Shown one piece after another: positions 1 through 5,812 of a stretch of DNA of 9,624 bases (the stretch's first letter is position 1; the number at the start of each line of letters is the position of its first letter). The notes under the pieces were generated by a model. It saw only the letters and a program-made list of their open reading frames with translations. It was not told the DNA's origin and made no database searches. This DNA is from NVQY01 sp047639325 (GTDB taxonomy: Bacteria > Pseudomonadota > Alphaproteobacteria > Rhodobacterales > Rhodobacteraceae): contig JBLINN010000162.1 in the NCBI GenBank assembly GCA_047639325.1, positions 1-9,624 on the forward strand, in the 5' to 3' direction. Both the position numbers and the translations under genes were made by a program.

Positions 1-7
1 CTGGGAG

Positions 8-43
8 AAAAAGGGCGTCGCGATAGATTTCTGATGCGACGCC
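8..43 (-). terminator. Rho-independent terminator of dapB
   Basis: Read on the minus strand, GGCGTCGC (43-36) pairs perfectly with GCGACGCC (21-14) across a 14-nt loop. After one C comes a run of five T (12-8). A GC-rich 8-bp stem followed by a T tract is the standard intrinsic terminator form. It lies about 80 bp beyond the dapB stop, with the large palindrome at 39-113 in between. Five bases (39-43) are shared by the two hairpins, so they compete. The T tract is short, so efficiency may be moderate. Confidence 0.65.
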
Positions 44-113
44 GTAGGGTGTGCTTTTAGCGCACCTTCCAGCGTTGAAGGCAAAGGTGCGCTAAAAGCA
101 CACCCTACGGCGT
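39..113. repeat. Palindromic intergenic repeat, 30-bp perfect arms
   Basis: Bases 39-68 are the exact reverse complement of 84-113, with a 15-nt loop (69-83). The likely core runs from G44 to C108, beginning GTAGGGTGTGC and ending GCACACCCTAC. The same 11 bases recur at 9613-9623, just after the yejF stop, which marks this as a dispersed element rather than a single-site structure. It starts 9 bp beyond the dapB stop and overlaps the dapB terminator by 5 bp. It has no coding capacity of its own. It resembles REP/MITE-like intergenic palindromes; the transcript would fold into a very stable hairpin that could protect the dapB mRNA 3' end. The mobilisation mechanism and family name are unknown to me. 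Confidence 0.85.
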
Positions 114-122
114 GGCGCTGTT

Positions 123-932
123 TTACAGGCCCAGCACATCCAGCATATCGTATTCGCCAGGCCCCTGCCCCTGCCCCCACAACGCCGCCTTCAGCGCACC
201 TCGGGCAAAGACAGCCCGATCCGTCGCGATATGGCGCAGCACGATGCGTTCGCCGGGTGCCGCAAACATCACGTCATGTTCGCCAACGATGTCGCCCCCG
301 CGAATAGCGCTGAACCCGATATGCCCGCGTACACGCGCCCCGGTGATGCCATCCCGGCCCCGGTCGGCCATATCGTCCAGCGACACGCCACGCCCATCGG
401 CAGCCGCCTGCCCCAGCATCAGCGCTGTCCCCGACGGCGCATCCACCTTCCGGTTGTGATGCGCCTCGATCACCTCGATATCAAAATCGTCGTCCAGCGC
501 CGCCGCGACCCGTTTGGTCAGCTGCGTCAGCAGGTTCACCCCCAGGCTCATGTTCCCGGCCCGAATAATCACCGCATGGCGCGCAGCTGGTTTCAGCCGC
601 TCAATCTGTTCCGCACTCATCCCGGTGGTTCCGATCACATGCACGGCCCGCGCCTGCGCGGCCAAAGCGGCAAATTCCAGCGTCGCTTCGGGTGCGGTGA
701 AATCTATCACCGCCTGTGCCCTGGCAAAGGCGTCCAGCGGCTGATCCGTCACTGTCACGCCCAGCGCCGCGCCGCCCATCGCGACACCCACATCCTGACC
801 GATCCAAGCATGCCCTGCCCGTTCCACGGCCCCGACAAGATGCGCGCGATCGCTGGCTGTAATCGTCTCAACCAGCATCCGGCCCATCCGCCCCGATGCC
901 CCGGTCACAACAATCCCCGGATTATGTGTCAT
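123..932 (-). CDS. dapB: 4-hydroxy-tetrahydrodipicolinate reductase DapB
   Basis: This cytoplasmic enzyme makes tetrahydrodipicolinate with NAD(P)H in the diaminopimelate/lysine pathway, which supplies lysine and the peptidoglycan cross-link residue. The 269-aa product has the usual family length. It opens with a Rossmann fold carrying the dinucleotide-binding motif GASGRMGRM (residues 11-19) and has GTTG at 101-104. The signature EAHHNRKVDAPSGTA (157-170 region) contains the conserved histidine pair H158-H159, lysine K162 and the DAPSGTA substrate-binding loop. All expected active-site residues are present, so the enzyme should be functional. The start ATG (932-930) lies directly before the nucleotide-binding strand and leaves a normal N-terminus; only a weak purine-rich AAAAAGGG stretch precedes it. 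The gene is divergent from rbfA and is followed by a palindromic repeat and a terminator. Confidence 0.96.
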   Translation of the reverse strand: MTHNPGIVVTGASGRMGRMLVETITASDRAHLVGAVERAGHAWIGQDVGVAMGGAALGVTVTDQPLDAFARAQAVIDFTAPEATLEFAALAAQARAVHVIGTTGMSAEQIERLKPAARHAVIIRAGNMSLGVNLLTQLTKRVAAALDDDFDIEVIEAHHNRKVDAPSGTALMLGQAAADGRGVSLDDMADRGRDGITGARVRGHIGFSAIRGGDIVGEHDVMFAAPGERIVLRHIATDRAVFARGALKAALWGQGQGPGEYDMLDVLGL

Positions 933-982
933 TCTGCGGCCCTTTTTCTTGTCCTAATGCTCCCTACCTGTTCGCGCCCGTC

Positions 983-1011
983 TTGGCAAAGCCCGGCGAT
1001 GCGCGTAGATC
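983..1011 (+). promoter_or_regulatory. Possible rbfA promoter
   Basis: TTGGCA (983-988) is a good -35 match, and 17 bp later TAGATC (1006-1011) is a weak -10 (three of six consensus bases). It lies in the 85-bp spacer between divergent dapB and rbfA. If real, transcription would start at about 1018, which is the A of the rbfA start codon. That fits the lack of any Shine-Dalgarno sequence in front of rbfA. The -10 match is poor, so this is a low-confidence call. Confidence 0.3.
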
Positions 1012-1017
1012 ACCAAT

Positions 1018-1413
1018 ATGGCTAAGAACAAATTTCAGGATGGTCCCGGCCCGTCGCAGCGTCAGCTGCGTGTGGGCGAATTGATCCGGCGCGCGTTGTC
1101 CGAGGTGCTGGCGCGCGGCGACGTGCACGATCCGGACCTGAACCGCATGTCGATCACCGTGGGCGAGGTGCGCACATCGCCCGATCTGCGCATCGCCACC
1201 GCCTATGTGCTGCCCCTTGGCGGCAAAGGTCAGGAAGATGTGCTGAAACTGCTGGCCCGCAACAAGGGCGAGCTGCGGCGCGTGATCTCCAAGAAACTGG
1301 CACTGAAATTCTCGCCAGACCTGCGGTTTCAACTGGACGTGACCTTTGACCAGATGGACGACACACGGCGCATGCTGGCACAAGACGCGGTGCGCCGCGA
1401 CCTGGACGAGTAA
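1018..1413 (+). CDS. rbfA: 30S ribosome-binding factor RbfA
   Basis: RbfA is a small cytoplasmic assembly factor that binds the 30S subunit and helps mature the 5' end of 16S rRNA, and is important for growth in the cold. The 131-aa product has the expected length and single KH-like fold. Visible are the N-terminal helix RVGELIRRALSEVL (18-31), the strand region ITVGEVRTSPDLRIATAYV (46-63) and the C-terminal LRRVISKKLALKFSPDLRF (86-104), typical of the family. ATG at 1018 gives a normal N-terminus, but no Shine-Dalgarno sequence precedes it, so translation may be leaderless or SD-independent. In many bacteria rbfA follows nusA-infB; here it is divergent from dapB, and the next gene starts 4 bp after its stop, which suggests cotranscription. 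Confidence 0.95.
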   Translation: MAKNKFQDGPGPSQRQLRVGELIRRALSEVLARGDVHDPDLNRMSITVGEVRTSPDLRIATAYVLPLGGKGQEDVLKLLARNKGELRRVISKKLALKFSPDLRFQLDVTFDQMDDTRRMLAQDAVRRDLDE

Positions 1414-1417
1414 TCGC

Positions 1418-2158
1418 ATGATCCGGGTGGGTCTGATCCTGGCGGCGCTCTGCCTTGGAAACACAGCCCTGGCGGTAGAATGTCGGGACATCGTTTATGA
1501 CGATAACCACTATACGATATGCGAGGTCGACTCCGCAACCGAACAGCTGCACCTGTTCTTAAACGATTCGTCCGGCGATCTTTACGGCCAGTTCCCATCC
1601 ATCAACACAGCCCTCAAGCCCGAAGGCCAGCAGCTGGCGTTTGCGATGAATGCCGGGATGTACCACGATGATCGCTCGCCCGTTGGCCATTATGTCGAAA
1701 ACCAAACCGAGCTAAAGCGCGTGATCCCCAATGCCGGGCCGGGAAACTTTGGCCTGTTGCCAAATGGCGTGTTCTGCATCCGCCCCGGTCAGGCCGATGT
1801 CATTGAAACGCTGGCTTATATCAACCGCGCGCCGGGATGCACCTTTGCCACCCAATCCGGCCCGATGCTGGTGATCGACGGGGCGCTGCACCCGCGCTTT
1901 CTGCCTGACGGTACGTCGCGCTATGTGCGCAACGGGGTCGGCACCAGCGCCGATGGGACGCGCGCAGTCTTTGCCATTTCGCGTAATGCGGTGACGTTTC
2001 ACGACTTTGGCAGCCTGTTCCGCGATGCGCTGACCCTGCCCAATGCGCTGTATTTCGACGGCAATATCTCGCGCCTCTACGCGCCCTCGATTGGGCGCAA
2101 CGATGCCGGGTTCAGCATGGGGCCAATCGTTGGTGTTGTTGTTCCGTCAGACGATTAG
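1418..2158 (+). CDS. Exported phosphodiester glycosidase-family protein (DUF2233-like)
   Basis: The start at 1418 gives a 246-aa protein with a clear Sec signal peptide: MIR, a hydrophobic stretch, then NTALA before the mature VECRD (cleavage about residue 19). A longer reading from 1346 would bury this signal inside the rbfA overlap, so it was rejected. The mature part resembles the NAGPA/DUF2233 phosphodiester glycosidase domain: AFAMNAGMY (74-82), GNFGLLPNGVF (109-119), QSGPMLVIDG (146-155), YVRNGVG (169-175), VAISR-like FAISR (185-189) and PNALYFDGNISRLYAP (208-223). Four cysteines (22, 34, 120, 141) could form disulfides in the periplasm. The family includes enzymes that cleave sugar phosphodiesters, but the bacterial substrate is unknown, so no precise function is claimed. 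It is spaced 4 bp from rbfA, with a weak GGACGAG as ribosome site. No hairpin terminator is evident in the 68 bp before convergent pheA. Confidence 0.87.
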   Translation: MIRVGLILAALCLGNTALAVECRDIVYDDNHYTICEVDSATEQLHLFLNDSSGDLYGQFPSINTALKPEGQQLAFAMNAGMYHDDRSPVGHYVENQTELKRVIPNAGPGNFGLLPNGVFCIRPGQADVIETLAYINRAPGCTFATQSGPMLVIDGALHPRFLPDGTSRYVRNGVGTSADGTRAVFAISRNAVTFHDFGSLFRDALTLPNALYFDGNISRLYAPSIGRNDAGFSMGPIVGVVVPSDD

Positions 2159-2226
2159 CCACCGAACACCCGCCGCGAAGAAGGCCCGCAAAGGTTTGAT
2201 AAGCAGTCGGCAAAACGTAAACCAGA

Positions 2227-3060
2227 TCAGTTCCGCCCCGCATCCGCCGGATAAACACCCAGAATCTCTACATTTGTGGTAAAATAAGTCAGTTCATCCA
2301 ACGCCAACTGCACATTGGGATCGTCCGGATGACCTTCGATATCGGCATAAAACTGCGTCGCGGTGAACGACCCATCCACCATATAGCTTTCCAGCTTGGT
2401 CATGTTCACACTGTTGGTCGCAAACCCGCCCATCGCCTTATACAGCGCCGCCGGAATGTTGCGCACCTGAAACACGAAACTGGTGATCATCCCATGCTGA
2501 CCCCGGCGTGCCATATCCGCCTTGGGCGACATGATCAGGAACCGCGTGGTGTTGTTGGCGTTATCCTCGATATGATGCGCCAATACGTCCAACCCATAGA
2601 TTTCACCCGCCAACTCACTGGCCAGCGCCGCTGTCGATGGCTTGCCCAGCTCTGACACGTCCCGCGCCGACCCGGCGGTGTCAGCGCCGGTGATTCGGTG
2701 GATGCCATGCTGTTGCAGGAACCCTTTGCATTGACCCAGCAACACTGTGTGGCTCATCGCGTGGGTGACATCGCCCAATGCCGTGCCGGGCAGCGCCAAC
2801 AGGTTGATATGCACCCGCACAAACGCTTCTTCGATGATATGCAGCCCCGATTGCGGCAATAACGAATGAATATCCGCCACCCGGCCATAGGTGGAATTTT
2901 CCACCGGCAGCATCGCCAGATCGGCTTTGCCGGAATTCACCGCATCAATGGCGTCTTCAAAGGTGCGGCAGGGCAGCGCCTCCATGTTCGGACGGGCGTT
3001 GCGGCAAGCCTCGTGGCTATAGGCGCCCGGCTCTCCCTGAAAGGCAATGCGGTTGGTCAT
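2227..3060 (-). CDS. pheA: Prephenate dehydratase, stand-alone, with ACT domain
   Basis: This cytoplasmic enzyme converts prephenate to phenylpyruvate, the committed step of phenylalanine synthesis. The 277-aa protein is monofunctional and lacks the chorismate mutase domain found at the N-terminus of the enterobacterial P-protein. It begins with FQGEPGAYSHEA (7-18), followed by the ENSTYGRV loop (54-61) and the catalytic TRF motif (172-174 within NNTTRFLIM). The regulatory ACT domain spans roughly 193-270. At the two positions that bind phenylalanine, where many homologues have GALA/GALV and ESRP, this protein has GGFA (211-214) and ESYM (224-227). That variant appears usual in alphaproteobacteria but may alter feedback sensitivity. 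A GGA triplet 8 nt before ATG is a weak ribosome site. The gene is divergent from the cytochrome gene. Confidence 0.95.
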   Translation of the reverse strand: MTNRIAFQGEPGAYSHEACRNARPNMEALPCRTFEDAIDAVNSGKADLAMLPVENSTYGRVADIHSLLPQSGLHIIEEAFVRVHINLLALPGTALGDVTHAMSHTVLLGQCKGFLQQHGIHRITGADTAGSARDVSELGKPSTAALASELAGEIYGLDVLAHHIEDNANNTTRFLIMSPKADMARRGQHGMITSFVFQVRNIPAALYKAMGGFATNSVNMTKLESYMVDGSFTATQFYADIEGHPDDPNVQLALDELTYFTTNVEILGVYPADAGRN

Positions 3061-3090
3061 AGTCGGATTCCGTGCAACAATTTCTACTTT

Positions 3091-3152
3091 GGGCGATTGG
3101 TCGCGGTGTCTATACCTTGCCTAAGCCAAGGGGAACCCTTAGACACCCGCCC
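3091..3152. promoter_or_regulatory. Nested dyad in the pheA/cytochrome c divergent spacer
   Basis: GGTGTCTA (3105-3112) is the inverted repeat of TAGACACC (3140-3147), and just outside it GGGCG (3091-3095) matches CGCCC (3148-3152). Inside lies a smaller dyad, CCTTG/CAAGG (3115-3119 and 3127-3131). The 9 bases left unpaired in the outer left arm overlap TTGGTCGCG (3097-3105), whose exact reverse complement is at 3171-3179. Candidate promoter boxes fall in the dyad: TTGCCT-17-TAGACA toward the cytochrome (3117-3145) and TATAGA toward pheA (3114-3109 on the minus strand). This could be an operator or an RNA structure; which one, if either, cannot be told from sequence alone. Confidence 0.4.
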
Positions 3153-3179
3153 AAACAGATCAAATGGACACGCGACCAA

Positions 3180-3680
3180 ATGGATACGATGACCCTGACC
3201 AAAGCCGTTGCCGCACTGTGTGGCGCTTTACTGGTGCTTCTTCTCGGTAAATGGGCTGCAGAAGCCCTGTATCACACCGCTGGCCACGGCGAAGCGGCCT
3301 ATGTGATCGAGACCGCCGAAGAGGAAACGCGCGAAGACGTGGTCGAAGTCAGCTTTGACGAAATGATGGCCGCCGCCGATATCGGCAAGGGCGCCAAAGT
3401 GTTCAAGAAATGCGCCGCCTGCCACAAGCTGGAAGATGGCGTGAACGCCACCGGCCCATATCTGTATGGCGTTGTTGGCCGCCCGACCGGCACAGCCACC
3501 GGTTTCGGCTATTCCGCCGCGATGAGCGGCAAGGGCGGCGAATGGACCCCCGAGGAAATGGACAAGTTCCTGACCAAGCCCACCGCCGCAGTGCCCGGCA
3601 CCTCGATGAGCTTTTCCGGCCTCAAAAAAGAGGGCGACCGCGTAAACTTGATTGCCTATCTGGATAGCCTGGACGACTGA
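3180..3680 (+). CDS. cycM: Membrane-anchored class I cytochrome c (CycM/c552 type)
   Basis: This is an electron carrier held on the periplasmic face of the inner membrane; the Paracoccus c552 homologue passes electrons from the bc1 complex to the aa3 oxidase. From ATG 3180 it is 166 aa. An uncleaved N-terminal membrane helix (about 8-30) is followed by an acidic linker (about 44-62, rich in E and D) and a single haem domain. Haem attachment is at CAACH (C78, C81, H82), and the distal ligand is probably M143 in PGTSMSFSGLKK (139-150). I chose 3180 because it leaves a short tail before the anchor; an ATG three codons later is also possible, and an upstream extension to 3072 would run through the divergent regulatory region. 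No strong ribosome site is visible. The gene ends at a strong terminator. Confidence 0.92.
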   Translation: MDTMTLTKAVAALCGALLVLLLGKWAAEALYHTAGHGEAAYVIETAEEETREDVVEVSFDEMMAAADIGKGAKVFKKCAACHKLEDGVNATGPYLYGVVGRPTGTATGFGYSAAMSGKGGEWTPEEMDKFLTKPTAAVPGTSMSFSGLKKEGDRVNLIAYLDSLDD

Positions 3681-3704
3681 TCTGACTCGATCCGAGTTGA
3701 GAAC

Positions 3705-3739
3705 AAAAAAGCCGCTGCGCCCCGCGCCGCGGCTTTTTT
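3705..3739 (+). terminator. Rho-independent terminator of the cytochrome c gene
   Basis: AAAAAAGCCGC (3705-3715) and GCGGCTTTTTT (3729-3739) form an 11-bp perfect stem around a 13-nt loop, with the T run forming the 3' end. It starts 24 bp after the cytochrome stop. Because the left arm is A-rich, it could also stop transcription from the opposite side. It isolates the cytochrome gene from the yej operon. Confidence 0.9.
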
Positions 3740-3835
3740 CGTGTGAAACAGGCGGCGAACGGTGCATTCACGAAATCCTCACCCATTCTCAACTTGTATA
3801 TTCCTGTTCTGGACCTTTAGCTTGCAACACCAAAT

Positions 3836-3867
3836 GTTAGGGCATGGTCTGACCAAATTGACCTAAC
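3836..3867. promoter_or_regulatory. Putative GntR/FadR-type operator upstream of yejA
   Basis: TGGTCTGACCA (3845-3855) is a perfect 11-bp palindrome of the form TGGT-NNN-ACCA, the general operator of FadR/FCD-subfamily GntR repressors. It is framed by a second inverted repeat, GTTAGG (3836-3841) and CCTAAC (3862-3867). The pentamer TGACC also recurs at 3850, 3859 and 3877, at spacings of 9 and 18 bp. The site is 44 bp before the yejA start codon. No convincing promoter was found; TATATT (3797-3802) is a possible -10 without a good -35. No GntR regulator gene is present in the window, so the cognate factor is unknown. Confidence 0.45.
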
Positions 3868-3884
3868 CCATTCGCCTGACCATC

Positions 3885-3890
3885 GGAGGA
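3885..3890 (+). promoter_or_regulatory. Strong Shine-Dalgarno site of yejA
   Basis: GGAGGA lies 8 nt before the ATG at 3899. It fixes that start rather than the internal ATGs at codons 12 and 16, and is the strongest ribosome site in the window, in keeping with a binding protein needed in excess over its permeases. Confidence 0.85.
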
Positions 3891-3898
3891 ACCGCCAG

Positions 3899-5803
3899 AT
3901 GATCCATTCCCGCGCCACAGCGCATGCCAAGATGCCAAACCCAATGCTGCGCGTCATGGCGATGCTGGGGTTGGCGTTGGGCCTGACCTTTGGGCTGGCC
4001 AGCCTTGTGGCAGCACAGGACGGAATCATCAAAACCCACGGCTTTTCCGAATTCGGCGAGCTGAAATACCCCGCCGGGTTCGCCCATTTCGACTATGTGA
4101 ACCCCGATGCCCCCAGAGGCGGCGAATTGTCCTACGCCGCACAAGGCACCTTCGACAGCTTCAATCCCTTTACCCGCCAGGGCCGCGCCGGGGCACGGTC
4201 TGCGTCACAATATGAATCGCTGCTGGTCGAATCCTATGACGAACCCGAATCCTATTACGGGTTGATCGCCGAAAGCCTAGAATACCCGGAAAATCAGGAC
4301 TGGGTGATCTTTAACATGCGCCCCGAGGCGCGGTTTTCCGATGGCAGCCCGGTCACCGCCAACGATGTGGTGTTTTCGCATAACCTGCTGCTGGACCAAG
4401 GCCTGAAATCCTATGCCGAAGCCGTGCGCAAACGCATCCCCAAGGCCGAGGCGCTGGGCCCGCATCAAGTGAAATTCTATTTTGCCCCCGACATTTCCCG
4501 CCGATCGTTGATCAGCCAGGTAGGCGGCACGCCGATCTATTCCAAAGCCTGGTTTGATGCTGACAAGACGCGCCGCCTGGACGAGCCCCGGATGGAACCG
4601 GGGGTCGGGTCGGCGCCCTATGTGCTGGACAGCTATGACATCAACCGGCGCATCCTTTACAAACGCAACCCGGACTATTGGGGCGATGCAATCAACGTGA
4701 ATATCGGTCGCAACAATTATGAAACCATCCGCATCGAATATTTCAGCGACAGCGTCGCCGCGATGGAGGCCTTCAAGGCCGGAGAATTCACCCTGCGCCA
4801 GGAAAACAACTCCAAAAACTGGGCGACTGCCTATGATTTCCCGGCGCTCACCAAGGGTGATGTGGTCATGAAAGATTTTGCCGACGGCACCGTGCCCTAT
4901 GCGGGTGGCTTTGTCATGAACATGGACCGCCCCCAGTTTCAGGACATCCGCGTGCGTCAGGCGGTGCAACTGGCCTATAATTTCGAATGGACCAACGAAA
5001 GCCTGCAATATGGCTTGTTCCAACAGCGCCACTCTTTCTGGGAGGGCACCGACCTAGAGGCGCGCGGCCTGCCCGAAGGGCGCGAGTTGGAAGCACTGCA
5101 AGCGCTGGGCGACAAACTGGAACCGGCGATCCTGACCTCGGAACCTGTCCGTGCCCATGAAAGCCGCGCCGCCCGTCAGAATGATCGGCGCAACCTGCGC
5201 ACCGCCATGGGCCTGCTGGATCAGGCCGGTTGGGCCGTTGGCGATGACGGCATCCGCCGCAACGCGGCGGGCGGGACGCTGAAAATCGAATTTGTGTCCG
5301 ATCAACCAACGTTGGACCGGCTTATTCTGCCATTTGTCACCAACCTGAAAACCATGGGGCTGGACGCGCAATACAACCGCATCGACGCGTCGCAATTCAC
5401 CCTGCGCCGCCGCGAGCGTGACTTTGACATGATCTCGGCGGGCTATCAACGCTCGCTTTTGCCATCGACCGGCCTCTATCAACAGTTCGGAATGGAGGCC
5501 GCCGCCTATTCGGTCTTCAACCCATCCGGCATCAACGGCCCCGACATCGAGGCGCTGATCGACAATATCGTTGCTGCAACCGATGGTGAAGAACTGCGCG
5601 CCAACGCCCGCGCGCTTGACCGGGTGCTGCGCGCCAAACGCTTTATGGTGCCCACCTGGTATCTGGGCAAACACTGGGTCGCCTATTGGGACATGTATGA
5701 ATACCCCGACACCCTACCACCCTATGCGCTGGGTCAAGAGGATCTGTGGTGGATCAATGCCGATAAATCCGCCGCTCTGATATCCTCTGGCGCGCTGCGA
5801 TAG
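3899..5803 (+). CDS. yejA: Periplasmic solute-binding protein of peptide ABC importer (YejA family)
   Basis: This is the substrate-binding component of the transporter encoded by the next three genes; it captures oligopeptide-like ligands in the periplasm. The 634-aa product starts with a signal peptide that has a long polar n-region, a hydrophobic core (about 17-36) and probable cleavage after LVAA (residue 39), leaving mature QDG. There is no lipobox cysteine, so it should be soluble. The YejA start motif HGFSEFGELKYPAGFAHFDY (47-66) follows. SBP family 5 signatures include ARFSDGSPVTANDVVFS (144-160), GSAPYVL (237-243), RNPDYWG (256-262) and VRQAVQLAYNFEW (352-364). Length is slightly above the roughly 600 aa of E. 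coli YejA. In alphaproteobacteria related proteins feed murein peptides to YejBEF; the ligand here is not provable from sequence. yejB begins 9 bp after the stop. Confidence 0.93.
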   Translation: MIHSRATAHAKMPNPMLRVMAMLGLALGLTFGLASLVAAQDGIIKTHGFSEFGELKYPAGFAHFDYVNPDAPRGGELSYAAQGTFDSFNPFTRQGRAGARSASQYESLLVESYDEPESYYGLIAESLEYPENQDWVIFNMRPEARFSDGSPVTANDVVFSHNLLLDQGLKSYAEAVRKRIPKAEALGPHQVKFYFAPDISRRSLISQVGGTPIYSKAWFDADKTRRLDEPRMEPGVGSAPYVLDSYDINRRILYKRNPDYWGDAINVNIGRNNYETIRIEYFSDSVAAMEAFKAGEFTLRQENNSKNWATAYDFPALTKGDVVMKDFADGTVPYAGGFVMNMDRPQFQDIRVRQAVQLAYNFEWTNESLQYGLFQQRHSFWEGTDLEARGLPEGRELEALQALGDKLEPAILTSEPVRAHESRAARQNDRRNLRTAMGLLDQAGWAVGDDGIRRNAAGGTLKIEFVSDQPTLDRLILPFVTNLKTMGLDAQYNRIDASQFTLRRRERDFDMISAGYQRSLLPSTGLYQQFGMEAAAYSVFNPSGINGPDIEALIDNIVAATDGEELRANARALDRVLRAKRFMVPTWYLGKHWVAYWDMYEYPDTLPPYALGQEDLWWINADKSAALISSGALR

Positions 5804-5812
5804 CCGCCGCCC

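Noticed and set aside
231..1025. A 264-aa plus-strand frame opposite dapB
   Set aside because: It is antisense to an intact dapB with complete active-site motifs, and its product is rich in H, P and R, as expected of a shadow frame.
1346..1417. Longer start for the DUF2233-like protein inside rbfA
   Set aside because: It would put 24 non-signal residues before an obvious Sec signal peptide and overlap rbfA by 68 bases.
2156..2258. Hydrophobic minus-strand frame beyond the pheA stop (encodes LIWFTFCRLLIKPLRAFF and similar)
   Set aside because: It looks like a small membrane peptide, but there is no ATG, GTG or TTG start before it in frame and it overlaps the end of pheA. Kept only as a curiosity.
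3072..3179. N-terminal extension of the cytochrome c from ATG 3072
   Set aside because: The added 36 residues are unlike the family, place a polar segment before the membrane anchor, and would occupy the divergent regulatory spacer.
3685..3697. Small hairpin ACTCG-ATC-CGAGT before the cytochrome terminator
   Set aside because: A 5-bp stem with a 3-nt loop and no T run is too weak to call separately from the strong terminator that follows.
3797..3802. TATATT as the -10 box of the yej promoter
   Set aside because: It is a good -10 match, but there is no acceptable -35 at 16-18 bp upstream, so no promoter is called.
4277..5674. Two long minus-strand reading frames (251 and 206 aa) opposite yejA
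   Set aside because: They overlap a well-supported binding-protein gene, have low-complexity composition without recognisable motifs, and lack supporting ribosome sites.
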